Of a stretch of DNA of 64,000 nucleotides, positions 17,900 through 27,173 are shown piece after piece. Origin of the DNA: an uncultured Rothia sp. (GTDB taxonomy: Bacteria; Actinomycetota; Actinomycetes; Actinomycetales; Micrococcaceae). The notes beneath the pieces were generated by a model that saw only the letters and a program-made list of their open reading frames with translations, ran no database searches and was not told the DNA's origin. A program made the position numbers and the translations under genes. The stretch lies in assembly GCA_946221065.1 (NCBI GenBank), contig CAMIIO010000001.1:186001-250000 (forward strand). Reading direction: 5' to 3'. How positions within the stretch are numbered: the first letter of the stretch is position 1; each line of letters begins with the position of its first letter.

Positions 17900-18220
17900 T
17901 TATTTCATCGTGAGTTCGGTGCCGGTGGTGCGCTTCTCGCCATTAGTCTTGGACGGAAGTACGTGGAAAACCACGCCCCAAGAAACCACCATGAGCACGA
18001 TAGAAATCAACCACCAAACCCAGCCGGCGTCGGGGTAGAGGCCGAGGGTGTATAGCCCTGCAATGAAGATAGCGAACAGGACAACGAAGGTGATGATGTT
18101 CTCGCCTAGGTGACCATCGCCCGAGAACTGGGGGCCGGAGGCTTGATCCCAGCCGTGCTGCATTTCGAAGGACTCAACGTTGGAGCGCTTCTGGGCGTCT
18201 TCGTGATTGTTTTCGTTCAT
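17900..18220 (-). CDS. Small two-span membrane protein, unknown function
   Basis: A 106-residue protein with an acidic, soluble N-terminus (about 40 residues, SFEMQHGWDQASG), two closely spaced hydrophobic helices at about residues 42-62 and 67-88 separated by YPDAGWVW, and a short basic/polar tail. I do not recognise the family beyond a general resemblance to small actinobacterial membrane proteins. It is convergent with mfd, shares its terminator, and sits upstream of deoC in the opposite reading sense of mfd. A GAGAG purine stretch lies upstream of the ATG. Confidence 0.7.
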   Translation of the reverse strand: MNENNHEDAQKRSNVESFEMQHGWDQASGPQFSGDGHLGENIITFVVLFAIFIAGLYTLGLYPDAGWVWWLISIVLMVVSWGVVFHVLPSKTNGEKRTTGTELTMK

Positions 18221-18374
18221 GATAAAAATCTCTCAGTGCTGAACCCGCAGAGCACGGGGTGTGTATGACGTTACTTACCCCTAAGTATAGGGGTTTGCCA
18301 AAAGTTATGCACAGTGTGTGCCTTAAAACCGGTATTCCGTTCAGATTCGATAAGGGAATCGACGCTGGGGAAAA

Positions 18375-19073
18375 CTAGTAGCTACCGTCCCCGGCCTCAC
18401 CTGCGCCAATAATCGCGACACCCTTGGACGCTCCAATCCGGTTAGCGCCAGCCTCAATCATGGCAAGTGCCGCCTCACGGGTACGAATGCCACCGGACGC
18501 TTTCACACCGATATTCGGCCCCACGGTTTTGCGCATGAGGGCAATATCTTCCACCGTTGCTCCCGCGGAGGAGTACCCGGTGGAGGTCTTTACGAAGTCC
18601 GCTCCGGCTTCCACGGCTGCCTCGCACACGAGAACTTTTTGCTCGTCGGTGAGCTCGGAGGTTTCAATAATTACTTTCAGCCGTGCGTCGCCGTCGTGGC
18701 ATGCCTGGGCTACTGCCTGAATGTCGGCAACCAGGGCTGCGCGGTCGTTGGCGCGTGCGGCGGCAATATTGATCACCATATCTACTTCTTGCGCTCCGGC
18801 AGCCACGGCGGTTTTCGTCTCGAAGGCTTTGACCTCGGTGGCGGTTGCGCCAAAGGGGAATCCGACGACGACGCACGGTACGGCTGAGGATCCGGCAAGT
18901 TCCTCGGCGAGTACGGGTGCCCAGACGGGGTTAGCGCACACTGAAGCGAAGCCGTATTCGCGGGCTTCGGCGCAGAGCCGGCGTACTTCTGCTTCGGAGG
19001 CATTGGGCGCCAGGATGGTGTGGTCGATCATCGCGGCGAGCTCGGCGGGGGAGAGATTTGCTGTTTCGGTCAA
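18375..19073 (-). CDS. deoC: Deoxyribose-phosphate aldolase
   Basis: A 232-residue class I aldolase that splits 2-deoxyribose-5-phosphate into acetaldehyde and glyceraldehyde-3-phosphate, feeding deoxynucleoside carbon into glycolysis. Visible are IDHTILAPNA, the VVGFPFGA loop, the Schiff-base lysine region ADFVKTSTGYS and the second lysine region IGVKASGGIR. The length is normal for the family. It starts with TTG, fixed by a strong AGGAGG six bases upstream. The neighbours upstream in the same orientation are a phosphohexomutase and purine nucleoside phosphorylase, so together they form a nucleoside-salvage cluster. Confidence 0.95.
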   Translation of the reverse strand: MTETANLSPAELAAMIDHTILAPNASEAEVRRLCAEAREYGFASVCANPVWAPVLAEELAGSSAVPCVVVGFPFGATATEVKAFETKTAVAAGAQEVDMVINIAAARANDRAALVADIQAVAQACHDGDARLKVIIETSELTDEQKVLVCEAAVEAGADFVKTSTGYSSAGATVEDIALMRKTVGPNIGVKASGGIRTREAALAMIEAGANRIGASKGVAIIGAGEAGDGSY

Positions 19074-19120
19074 GGGATTCCTCCTGAAAAGTTCGGTGAA
19101 TGGGTTTTAGCGAGTTGTGG

Positions 19121-19158
19121 GGCGTGCTCTGCCTGTTATTAAGTGGGCAGAGCACGCC
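19121..19158 (-). terminator. Hairpin between the phosphohexomutase gene and deoC
   Basis: A perfect 13-bp inverted repeat (GGCGTGCTCTGCC and complement) with a 12-base loop, located between the 19195 stop and the deoC start. No strong T-tract follows on the minus strand, so it may only partly terminate or may protect an mRNA end. Confidence 0.6.
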
Positions 19159-19194
19159 GATTGGTTAAATTTCAGAGCGGATGTGTTTATTCTG

Positions 19195-20916
19195 CTAGTT
19201 GATGCCCAGTGCCTTCTTCATATCAACTGCAAGCTGTTCGAGTTGTCTCTGGGCGGTAGCGCGTGCCTGCTCAAGGGCGTGTTCCCCTGTGCCAACCTGA
19301 GCGATGACTTCCAGATAGCACTTGAGCTTGGGCTCGGTTCCGGAGGGGCGAACAATCACCCGCGAGCCGTCCTCGGTGAGGTAAAGCATTCCGTTGGTCG
19401 GTGGCATATCTCCGTTACCGCGCGCCAAATCCAGGGTTTCGCTCATGGGCGAACCAGCAAGAATCACCGGTGGATCCTGGCGCAGTGTGCTCATCATCTG
19501 GCCGATGAGCGAGAGGTCTTCTACTCGAACCGATACCTGGTCGGTAGCGAACACTCCGTGTTCACGGGCAATATCATCGAGTACCGTGGCAAGTGAAGAT
19601 CCGCGATCCTTGAGCTGTTGCGCATACAGGCTCACCATGAGTGCCGCCGAGATACCGTCCTTATCCTTGACCGACGCGGGATCCACGCTATAGCCGATGG
19701 CTTCCTCGTAGCCGTAGGCAAGGTTCTTAATACGGGCAATCCACTTGAAACCGGTGAGCGTTTCCCGGTGCTCTAGTCCGGCGGCGCGTGCAATAGCGCC
19801 AAGTTGCCGAGAAGAAACAATCGAGTTAGCAAACACCGGAGTATGGTCCAGGGCAGAGAGGTTCCCGAGCCGTTCAATCATTGCCACCCCAAGAATTGAG
19901 CCGATTTCATCCCCGCGTAGCTGCCGCCAGTTTGAGGTTGCCGGGTCAAAAATGGCGAAGGCGGCACGATCCGCATCGGGGTCGTTGGCAATAATCAGGT
20001 CAGCCTCGCGGTGTTTAGCCAGCGTGAACGCTAAATCGAGAGCGCCGGGTTCCTCCGGATTGGGAAACGCCACCGTGGGAAACGCCGGATCCGGCTCAAT
20101 CTGCTCCGCTACCGGGAATACCTCAGTAAAACCGGCGTTCTTCAGTACAGATAGGGTGGTTTCCCCTCCGACGCCGTGCATGGGCGTGTACACGATTTTG
20201 AGATTGCGTGGGGCGGGGGAGGTGAGCTTTCCGACGCGCGCCACATACTCATCGGCAACAGTCTCCGGAAGAGTTTCCCAGCCCTCTTTAGCCAGCACAA
20301 TATCGGCGTCTTGCACCCCGGCAATCGCCGCCGCAATATCGGTATCAAAAGGCGGTAGGATTTGCGCACCTGCGGCGTGTTCTTCAACAGCGTTTCCGCC
20401 CAGATACACTTTATAGCCGTTATCGTTAGGGGGATTATGCGAGGCAGTGACCATCACACCAATCTCGGCATGATACTCCCGACACGCCCACGCCAGAACC
20501 GGAGTGGGCAGAGCCCTGGGCATGAGGCGCGTATGGATTCCCGCGGCCTCAAAAATAGCCGCAGTCTCCCGCGCAAAAATATCCGAATTATAGCGGGCAT
20601 CATAACCCACCACCGCAGTCTTCTGGCTCCAATTCTCCTGAGCCGCACGCTGTAGAGCATATGCTGCTAAGCCCGCCGCCGCGCGTCGAACCACCACACG
20701 GTTCATTCGCATAGGCCCGGCACCAAGCTCCGCACGCAAACCTGCCGTACCAAATTGTAAAGTACCGGAAAAACGCTGTCGCAAATCCTCCGCGGCAGCC
20801 TCATCCCCGTCCTGCACACTGTCGGTGATTCCCTGCAACTGCGCCCGAGTTACCTCATCGGGATCAACACTCAACCAATAATGAGCCTGATCCAACAATG
20901 GCTGATAATCCGTCAA
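19195..20916 (-). CDS. Phospho-sugar mutase (phosphoglucomutase/phosphomannomutase family)
   Basis: A 573-residue alpha-D-phosphohexomutase. It has the phosphoserine loop VTASHNPPNDNGYKVY near residue 145, the metal-binding loop NDPDADRAAFA near residue 310, the sugar-binding GFKWIA region, and the phosphate-binding C-terminal RPSGTEPKLKCY. These enzymes interconvert hexose- or pentose-1- and -6/5-phosphates. Beside purine nucleoside phosphorylase and deoC, it could act as the phosphopentomutase of nucleoside salvage or a general phosphoglucomutase; sequence alone cannot tell. It starts with TTG preceded by GGGGGAAAA, and is 32 bases from the upstream phosphorylase stop, supporting one operon. 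The longer form (over 550 residues) matches the PgcA/PmmB type. Confidence 0.9.
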   Translation of the reverse strand: MTDYQPLLDQAHYWLSVDPDEVTRAQLQGITDSVQDGDEAAAEDLRQRFSGTLQFGTAGLRAELGAGPMRMNRVVVRRAAAGLAAYALQRAAQENWSQKTAVVGYDARYNSDIFARETAAIFEAAGIHTRLMPRALPTPVLAWACREYHAEIGVMVTASHNPPNDNGYKVYLGGNAVEEHAAGAQILPPFDTDIAAAIAGVQDADIVLAKEGWETLPETVADEYVARVGKLTSPAPRNLKIVYTPMHGVGGETTLSVLKNAGFTEVFPVAEQIEPDPAFPTVAFPNPEEPGALDLAFTLAKHREADLIIANDPDADRAAFAIFDPATSNWRQLRGDEIGSILGVAMIERLGNLSALDHTPVFANSIVSSRQLGAIARAAGLEHRETLTGFKWIARIKNLAYGYEEAIGYSVDPASVKDKDGISAALMVSLYAQQLKDRGSSLATVLDDIAREHGVFATDQVSVRVEDLSLIGQMMSTLRQDPPVILAGSPMSETLDLARGNGDMPPTNGMLYLTEDGSRVIVRPSGTEPKLKCYLEVIAQVGTGEHALEQARATAQRQLEQLAVDMKKALGIN

Positions 20917-20948
20917 TTTTCCCCCAAAAATTATGTGTACGAATGCTC

Positions 20949-21797
20949 TTAAACCTTGTGAATAATCTCCGCCAACAAACGAGAAATACGTGGCGCGGCA
21001 TCCTGACCCGCCTGCAAAACTTCCTCATGGTTGAGCGCAGTTTTCTGAATACCGGCAGCCATATTAGTCACCAACGACATACCCAAAACCTCCATGCCCG
21101 CCGCACGAGCCGCAATGGCCTCCAACGCCGTAGACATACCCACCAAATCCGCGCCCATAGTGCGCATCATCCGAATCTCCGCAGGAGTCTCGTAGTGCGG
21201 GCCCGGCGTCTGATAATACACACCCTCTAACAGAGACGAATCAATCTCACGAGCAAGCTCACGAAGACGGGGGGAATACACATCCGTCAAATCAACAAAG
21301 TGCGCACCGCGTAAGGGGGAAACCGCCGTGGCATTAATATGATCGGAAATCAGCACCGGCATACCCGGAGCATAATCAGGGTTCAAAGCCCCACAACCAT
21401 TCGTGAGCACCATAGTGCTCGCCCCGGTTGCCGCCGCCGTTCGCACGCCGTGTACCACCGCATCCACACCCCTACCCTCATAAAAATGAGTCCGCGCACC
21501 AATCACCAGCGCGCGTTTGCCGGTAGAAGTCAACACCGAAGAAACAGTGCCGGCATGTCCTGCCACCTGCGAGGAATGAAAACCGGGAATAATCTCAGCA
21601 GAGATCTGGTGCGTTGTTTCACCCAATAAAGACGCCGCCTCACCCCAGCCAGAGCCCAGAGTCAGCGCAACATCATGGTGGTGTACACCCGTTGCCTCGG
21701 CAATAAACTCCGCCGCCTCACGAGCCGCAAGCTGAGCGGGGTGGGACTGATCGTTCGTGGACAAAACTACTTCTGCAGTATTCTTCTGATTCTTCAC
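20949..21797 (-). CDS. punA: Purine nucleoside phosphorylase (trimeric type)
   Basis: A 282-residue PNP of the trimeric class, cleaving purine (deoxy)nucleosides with phosphate to base and (deoxy)ribose-1-phosphate. Signature blocks are LTLGSGWGEAA (phosphate loop), GARTHFYEG, YYQTPGPHYETPAEIRM, and GADLVGMSTALEAIAA followed by LVTNMAAG. The start is GTG at 21795-21797, with TTAGG-rich sequence upstream and an out-of-frame ATG overlapping. It is the first gene of the minus-strand salvage cluster and is divergent from lpdA with only 80 bases between. The product sugar-1-phosphate would pass to the downstream mutase and DeoC. The gene symbol is used loosely; deoD is the name in mycobacteria. 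Confidence 0.94.
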   Translation of the reverse strand: MKNQKNTAEVVLSTNDQSHPAQLAAREAAEFIAEATGVHHHDVALTLGSGWGEAASLLGETTHQISAEIIPGFHSSQVAGHAGTVSSVLTSTGKRALVIGARTHFYEGRGVDAVVHGVRTAAATGASTMVLTNGCGALNPDYAPGMPVLISDHINATAVSPLRGAHFVDLTDVYSPRLRELAREIDSSLLEGVYYQTPGPHYETPAEIRMMRTMGADLVGMSTALEAIAARAAGMEVLGMSLVTNMAAGIQKTALNHEEVLQAGQDAAPRISRLLAEIIHKV

Positions 21798-21877
21798 ATG
21801 CCTAACCTACCAAACCCGCACCGAAGACCGACAACGGTAGAAGAATTTTCCAGTAAAAGTTTGTGTGAAACTAACAC

Positions 21878-23326
21878 ATGGACAAGAATAGGAATGTGAC
21901 CCATAAAACAGATACTCCAGCGCATAAAATCATTATCCTCGGCGGTGGCCCCGGCGGGTACGAAGCCGCACTCGTAGCAGCCTCCCTCGGCGCCGACGTC
22001 ACCATCATCGAAAACAAAGGACTCGGCGGCTCCGCCGTGCTCACCGACGTCGTACCCTCCAAAACCCTCATCGCCTCAGCAGAACTGATGGCGCGCATCT
22101 CCGAAGCCGCAGACCTCGGCATCACCCTCGGCGAACCGGGAGACGAACAAAGCCCCAACGTCAACATGACCAAGGTAAACCAACGCCTCCTCAAACTCGC
22201 CCAAAGCCAATCGGCAGACATCACCCGCTCGCTCGAACGCGCCGGCGTCAAAATCATCAATGGCCGCGGCAAACTCCTCGACGCGCACACCGTGCAAGTC
22301 ACCGACAGCGAAGGCCTCACCTACGAGCTCACCTCCGAATACCTCCTGCTCGCCGTGGGCACCCACCCGCGCGAACTAGACACCGCCAAACCCGACGGGC
22401 AACGCATTCTCAACTGGACCCAGCTCTACAACCTCGAAGAACTCCCACCCAAACTCATCGTCGTCGGCTCCGGCGTGACCGGCGCAGAATTTGCCTCCGC
22501 CTACAACGGACTCGGCTCCGACGTCACCCTCATCTCATCCCGGGACCGCGTGCTTCCCGGCGAAGACGAAGACGCCGCAAACGTACTGGAAAACGTCTTT
22601 GACCGCCGCGGAGTCAAAGTACTCCAGCGCTCGCGCGCCGAAGCCGCCGAATACACCCCGGACGGCAACGGCGTCATCGTTACCCTCTCCGACGGACGTA
22701 AAGTATCCGGATCCCACGTGCTCATCGCCGTTGGCTCGATCCCCAACACCGCAGACCTCGGACTAGACAATGCCGGCGTGGAAACCAGCGACTCCGGACA
22801 CATCCAAGTAGACCGAGTCTCCCGCACCAACGTACCCAATATCTACGCCGCGGGTGACTGCACCGGCGTGTACACGCTCGCATCCGTAGCCGCCATGCAA
22901 GGACGTATTGCCATCGCTCACCTCATGGGCGACACCGTCAAACCACTACGCACCCACCTGGTAGCCGCCAACATTTTCACCTCACCAGAAATCGCCACCG
23001 TTGGTGTGACCGAAAGCGAAATCGCCGCCGGCAAATACCAGGCAGACACCATGACGCTATCCCTCACCACCAACGCCCGAGCCAAAATGATGGCGGTCAA
23101 AGACGGCTTCATCAAAATTTTTGCCCGCAAACACTCCGGTACTGTGATCGGTGGGGTGGTAGTTGGGCCGCGCGCATCCGAACTCATTTTCTCGATTGCG
23201 CTCGCCATCGACCACAAAATGCACGTGGACGACGTCGCGGAGACTTTTAATGTTTACCCCTCGCTCTCTGGAACAATCTCTGAGGCGGCACGCCGATTGC
23301 ACAGTTCTGCCTCCACCGAGTTTTAG
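21878..23326 (+). CDS. lpdA: LpdA-type NAD(P)H:quinone reductase (flavoprotein disulfide reductase family without redox cysteines)
   Basis: A 482-residue FAD/NAD(P)-binding protein. An FAD dinucleotide fold starts at IIILGGGPGGYEAAL. The stretch that in lipoamide dehydrogenase holds C-x4-C reads GLGGSAVLTDVVPSKTLI, so both cysteines are missing while the flanking PSK is kept. The NAD(P) fold is LIVVGSGVTGAEFAS, and the second FAD motif is IYAAGDCTG. Mycobacterial LpdA (Rv3303c) has the same loss and acts as a quinone reductase in stress defence, so this name fits better than dihydrolipoamide dehydrogenase. The C-terminal dimer domain is present, although the usual HxHPT-type catalytic histidine region reads NVYPSLSGTISEA. 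A strong terminator follows. Confidence 0.88.
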   Translation: MDKNRNVTHKTDTPAHKIIILGGGPGGYEAALVAASLGADVTIIENKGLGGSAVLTDVVPSKTLIASAELMARISEAADLGITLGEPGDEQSPNVNMTKVNQRLLKLAQSQSADITRSLERAGVKIINGRGKLLDAHTVQVTDSEGLTYELTSEYLLLAVGTHPRELDTAKPDGQRILNWTQLYNLEELPPKLIVVGSGVTGAEFASAYNGLGSDVTLISSRDRVLPGEDEDAANVLENVFDRRGVKVLQRSRAEAAEYTPDGNGVIVTLSDGRKVSGSHVLIAVGSIPNTADLGLDNAGVETSDSGHIQVDRVSRTNVPNIYAAGDCTGVYTLASVAAMQGRIAIAHLMGDTVKPLRTHLVAANIFTSPEIATVGVTESEIAAGKYQADTMTLSLTTNARAKMMAVKDGFIKIFARKHSGTVIGGVVVGPRASELIFSIALAIDHKMHVDDVAETFNVYPSLSGTISEAARRLHSSASTEF

Positions 23327-23390
23327 CTCTGGTCTTTACATCATTACCGATGCGGTTAGACGAGCCTGGGGCATAAGCATGAACAGCAGA

Positions 23391-23428
23391 AAGCGGCGGT
23401 TACCTTTGAGAAAAGGTAACCGCCGCTT
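23391..23428. terminator. Terminator after lpdA
   Basis: A 17-bp perfect inverted repeat (23391-23407 and 23412-23428) with a 4-base loop; the core is AAGCGGCGGTTACCTTT. It lies between lpdA and the convergent transporter gene. Confidence 0.85.
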
Positions 23429-23507
23429 AGTGTTATTCATCATCTTTCTTGTAAGGCAGTGGCTACTGCTTCAAGAAAATTTTGCTACCCCCCCCAGGGA
23501 TCAGTCG

Positions 23508-24920
23508 CTATTTGCTACGAACCGAGCCTCGCGGATCCTTGCTGTACATATCCACATCACGAGTCTCGTGCGTGAGAATCATGAACAGTGCAGAGAGGGC
23601 AGCGGCGCCTGCCAGATACGCACCTACCGCGCCCACACCGCCGTGAGCATTCAGCCATACCGCCACAAAGGGAGTAAGAGCCGCACCCAGAATGGATGCC
23701 ACATTGTAGGATACACCGGAGCCAGTGTACCGAACGTTGGTGGGGAATAGCTCGGGCAGGTACGCCGACATCGATCCGAAAGACAATCCCATGATTGCCA
23801 TACCAATGGACATGAAGAAAACAATCTGCGGAATATTGGCAGATTCGCCGGTTCCTACTACCTCGGGGGCAATAAAGAACTTAAAGGACAGACCAAAAAC
23901 AATCATCAAAACAGTGGTCCAGAGCTGCTGAGTTTTACGACCGGACTTATCTGCCCACCAGCCCGAAACCGGGATGAACAGAGCAAAGAATACAATTGAG
24001 ATAATCTGAACAACCAAGAACTCATGGTAAGCAATGCCCAGTCCACCTGCGGAAGTCTTTCCAATACCGAAGGAAAGAATCCAGGCGGTCATGAGGTAGA
24101 ACAACACGTAGCAGGAAACCATGATGAACGTGCCCTGAACCATAGGCCACCATGAAGTTTTGAAAGCCTCAACGATGGGAGTCTTGACCTTTTCGTTATT
24201 CTCCAAGGCCTTAGCGAAAACCGGGGTTTCCTCCAGCTTCAAACGCACGTAGAGTCCCAGGGCGACCATTACGATGGAGCAGATGAATGGAATGCGCCAG
24301 CCCCACACCATGAAGGGGTGGTCGTAGTTGGCGATGTCGCGTGCGGAGTCAAAATCCAGGACACTGGTGAGGAATAGCATGAAGCCGTTGGCTAGGATAA
24401 GTCCAAACGGTGCACCCAACTGGGGCCACATGGCGGCACGGGCACGCTTACCTTCTTCGGCATATTCGGTAGCGAGCAATGCCGCGCCTGACCATTCGCC
24501 ACCTAAGCCCAATCCCTGGGTGAAGCGCAAGATGGTGAGCATGGTAGGTGCCCACAGCGCAATCTGATGGTAAGTGGGTAAGCAACCGATGAGGAAAGTG
24601 GCAATACCCATGGTAAGTAATGCGCCTACCAGGGTGGCCTTACGGCCGATACGGTCTCCATAGTGGCCAAAGAGTACCGAGCCGATGGGGCGCGCTATGA
24701 ATGCTGCGCCAAAGGTTGCCATGGAGGCCAAGAGCTTAGCGGTGTCATCTGAGCCAATGAAGAACAGTGCCGGGAATACGGCAACGGCTGCGGTGGCGTA
24801 GATGTAGAAGTCGTAGAACTCGATGGTGGTTCCCACTAAGGAGGCAATAATCACCCGACTGCGAGGAACAGGAGCGTTCTCCGGGGCCTTCGCTGGCGCC
24901 GGTGGAGCTGTTTGGGTCAC
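23508..24920 (-). CDS. MFS transporter, metabolite:H+ symporter (MHS/ShiA-ProP-like) family
   Basis: A 470-residue, 12-helix transporter. The N-terminal helix begins ASLVGTTIEFYDFYIY, the hallmark of the MHS subfamily; the loop motif GHYGDRIGRKATL follows, and RFTQGLGLGGEWSGAALLATEYAEEGKRARA matches the conserved helix 4-5 region (read in parts). Family members carry shikimate, proline/betaine, citrate, ketoglutarate or similar small organic molecules with protons; the substrate here is unknown. The gene stands alone on the minus strand with about 210 bases upstream before the next gene's terminator, so it probably has its own promoter. Confidence 0.9.
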   Translation of the reverse strand: MTQTAPPAPAKAPENAPVPRSRVIIASLVGTTIEFYDFYIYATAAVAVFPALFFIGSDDTAKLLASMATFGAAFIARPIGSVLFGHYGDRIGRKATLVGALLTMGIATFLIGCLPTYHQIALWAPTMLTILRFTQGLGLGGEWSGAALLATEYAEEGKRARAAMWPQLGAPFGLILANGFMLFLTSVLDFDSARDIANYDHPFMVWGWRIPFICSIVMVALGLYVRLKLEETPVFAKALENNEKVKTPIVEAFKTSWWPMVQGTFIMVSCYVLFYLMTAWILSFGIGKTSAGGLGIAYHEFLVVQIISIVFFALFIPVSGWWADKSGRKTQQLWTTVLMIVFGLSFKFFIAPEVVGTGESANIPQIVFFMSIGMAIMGLSFGSMSAYLPELFPTNVRYTGSGVSYNVASILGAALTPFVAVWLNAHGGVGAVGAYLAGAAALSALFMILTHETRDVDMYSKDPRGSVRSK

Positions 24921-25137
24921 GGAAATCCCCTTGAAATGAATGTGAAGTGTAATGATCTGAATGTTTCACTTACTTTAGGGGGAGTAGGCGCGGTAATCAG
25001 CTCAAGTTCATATAGTGATACAGATGTGGGGTAAGTATGGGTTTTATAAACCCTAACTATTGTTTCCCAGCCACATTTCCTACAAAAACTATTCCACTGG
25101 CAAAAGAGCATGCATTGGGCGAGAAAACCAGCAAAAT

Positions 25138-25176
25138 AGTGTGCGAATCTCTTTTATTCCAAGAAATCCGCACACT
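25138..25176 (-). terminator. Terminator after the biotin carboxylase gene
   Basis: A 16-bp imperfect inverted repeat (AGTGTGCGAATCTCTT at 25138-25153 and AAGAAATCCGCACACT at 25161-25176), 18 bases past the stop. Two positions mismatch. Confidence 0.65.
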
Positions 25177-25193
25177 AAAAATAGCGCCCAGCC

Positions 25194-27011
25194 CTAGCGA
25201 ATGGTAGCAATCACCGATCCAGCAGAAACAGTATCGCCCACCTTCAACTTCAGCCCAGTCACCTTACCCGATTTATGAGCAGTGAGCGGCTGCTCCATCT
25301 TCATCGCTTCTAGCACCACAATCAAATCGCCCTCGGACACCTTGGCGCCGTCCCGTACCGCCACCTTCACAATGGTGCCCTGCATGGGGGAGGAGAGTTC
25401 CTGGGAATTACCCGCCGCGCTGGCGCGTGCCCCACGCTCCTTACGCTTCTTGGGGACAGCTCCGGGTTTTCCGGAAACAGCAGCAGTAGAAGGCATGAGC
25501 ACCTCCATCCGCTTACCGTTGACCTCCACTACCAGTCTTTGGCGCTCGACGTCGTCGGGCTCGGTATTTCCAAAGGTGCCGCTGAACGGGGCAATAGTAT
25601 TATTGAACTCGGTTTCAATCCAGCGCGTGTGTACCGCGAAATCTTCCGCAGAGGTAGCAGCAAAAGCCGGTTCATTCACCACGGCGCGGTGAAACTCGGT
25701 GACGGTGGGCATCCCATCAATCGTGAGTTCCGCCAGGGCTCGTCGAGATCGCTCTAGAGCCTGTTCGCGGGTGCTACCGGTAACAATTAACTTGGCGAGC
25801 ATCGAGTCGAAAGAACCACCCACCACATCTCCCTGCACCACACCGGAGTCCCAGCGCACGCCGGTACCGGCAGGAATCTCAAGTTTTTCCACCGTGCCGG
25901 GGGAGGGCATAAAGGATCTACCGGCGTCTTCACCGTTGATACGGAATTCAAAAGAGTGACCGCGAAGCTGCGGATCCTCATAGCCAAGTTCCTCACCGCG
26001 AGCAATACGGAATTGCTCACGCACCAAATCCAGCCCCGAAATTTCCTCGGAAACCGGGTGCTCCACCTGCAAACGAGTGTTGACCTCAAGGAAAGAAATC
26101 GTGCCGTCCGTGCCCACCAAAAACTCGCAGGTGCCCGCCCCCTGGTAGCCGGCTTCTTTCAAAATAGCTTTGGACGATTCGTAGAGACGCTCAACTTGCG
26201 CGGGGCTAAGAAACGGTGCCGGAGCTTCTTCAACGAGCTTCTGATTACGGCGTTGCAGGGAGCAATCACGGGTAGAAACCACGACGACGTTGCCGGCAGA
26301 ATCTGCCAGACACTGGGTTTCCACGTGGCGCGGAGAATCTAAGAAACGCTCAATAAAACACTCCCCACGACCAAAAGCCGCCACCGCCTCGCGAACCGCA
26401 GACTCGTAGAGCTCGGTAATATCTTCGCGCTGACGCACCACCTTAATACCGCGGCCACCACCGCCAAAGGCCGCCTTAATAGCAATGGGTAGGCCATGCT
26501 CGTCGGCAAACGCTTCCACTTCTGCCGCCGAACTTACCGGATCGGCAGTGCCGGGAACCTGCGGTGCTCCCACCTTCTCGGCAATATGACGGGCGGCAAC
26601 CTTATCGCCGAGAAGCACAATAGACTCAGGCGAAGGACCAATCCAGGTGAGCCCGGCATCAATGACTGCCTGGGCAAACTCTGCATTCTCGGAGAGAAAA
26701 CCGTATCCCGGGTGAACCGCATCCGCTCCGGAACGCTGTGCAATATCTAGCAGTTTGTCGATAACCAAATAAGAATCTGAGGCGGTAGTGCCCCCTAGAG
26801 AATAGGCTTCATCGGCTAAACGCACATGCATGGCATTGCAATCAGGCTCAGCGTAAACGGCAACTGCGCTCACTTCTTCATCGTGGGCGGCGCGGATAAT
26901 GCGCACGGCAATCTCACCGCGATTAGCCACTAAAACTTTGGTTACCGGGCCGGTGTGCTTACCTTCACGCGAGATGAAGCCCTGATGGCGGTGTTGGGGG
27001 TGAATGGTCAA
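25194..27011 (-). CDS. Acyl-CoA carboxylase alpha subunit (biotin carboxylase + biotin carboxyl carrier)
   Basis: A bifunctional alpha subunit of the AccA3/BccA type, about 606 residues. The biotin carboxylase part starts TKVLVANRGEIAVRIIRAA, has the ATP-grasp glycine loop AFGGGGRGIKVV, ECFIERFLDSPRHVE, and the catalytic EVNTRLQVEHPVSE. The C-terminal carrier domain holds the biotinylated lysine in VLEAMKMEQPL about 35 residues from the end. It loads CO2 on biotin for a carboxyltransferase making malonyl- or methylmalonyl-CoA; the beta and epsilon subunits are at 34-36 kb. The open frame extends further upstream, but I set the start at TTG 27009-27011 because AAGGAG lies seven bases before it, giving a short MTIHPQ leader. 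Confidence 0.92.
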   Translation of the reverse strand: MTIHPQHRHQGFISREGKHTGPVTKVLVANRGEIAVRIIRAAHDEEVSAVAVYAEPDCNAMHVRLADEAYSLGGTTASDSYLVIDKLLDIAQRSGADAVHPGYGFLSENAEFAQAVIDAGLTWIGPSPESIVLLGDKVAARHIAEKVGAPQVPGTADPVSSAAEVEAFADEHGLPIAIKAAFGGGGRGIKVVRQREDITELYESAVREAVAAFGRGECFIERFLDSPRHVETQCLADSAGNVVVVSTRDCSLQRRNQKLVEEAPAPFLSPAQVERLYESSKAILKEAGYQGAGTCEFLVGTDGTISFLEVNTRLQVEHPVSEEISGLDLVREQFRIARGEELGYEDPQLRGHSFEFRINGEDAGRSFMPSPGTVEKLEIPAGTGVRWDSGVVQGDVVGGSFDSMLAKLIVTGSTREQALERSRRALAELTIDGMPTVTEFHRAVVNEPAFAATSAEDFAVHTRWIETEFNNTIAPFSGTFGNTEPDDVERQRLVVEVNGKRMEVLMPSTAAVSGKPGAVPKKRKERGARASAAGNSQELSSPMQGTIVKVAVRDGAKVSEGDLIVVLEAMKMEQPLTAHKSGKVTGLKLKVGDTVSAGSVIATIR

Positions 27012-27173
27012 TGAAAAGCTCCTTGTAATCCGTGGCGTTAACACCCCTCCCATCGTGCAGGGGCATGCGGTGAAGGTAGGGGCTTCACCGAGGTACGTGC
27101 AGAGCACACGGGGTTATGCTGGGTGTGGCTATCTGCTGATTTTACAGCGTTCACCTGCACCTTGTTTGAAAAC

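Noticed and set aside
19745..20416. A 223-codon plus-strand frame within the phosphohexomutase gene
   Set aside because: Ser/Arg-rich antisense shadow of a clearly conserved enzyme.
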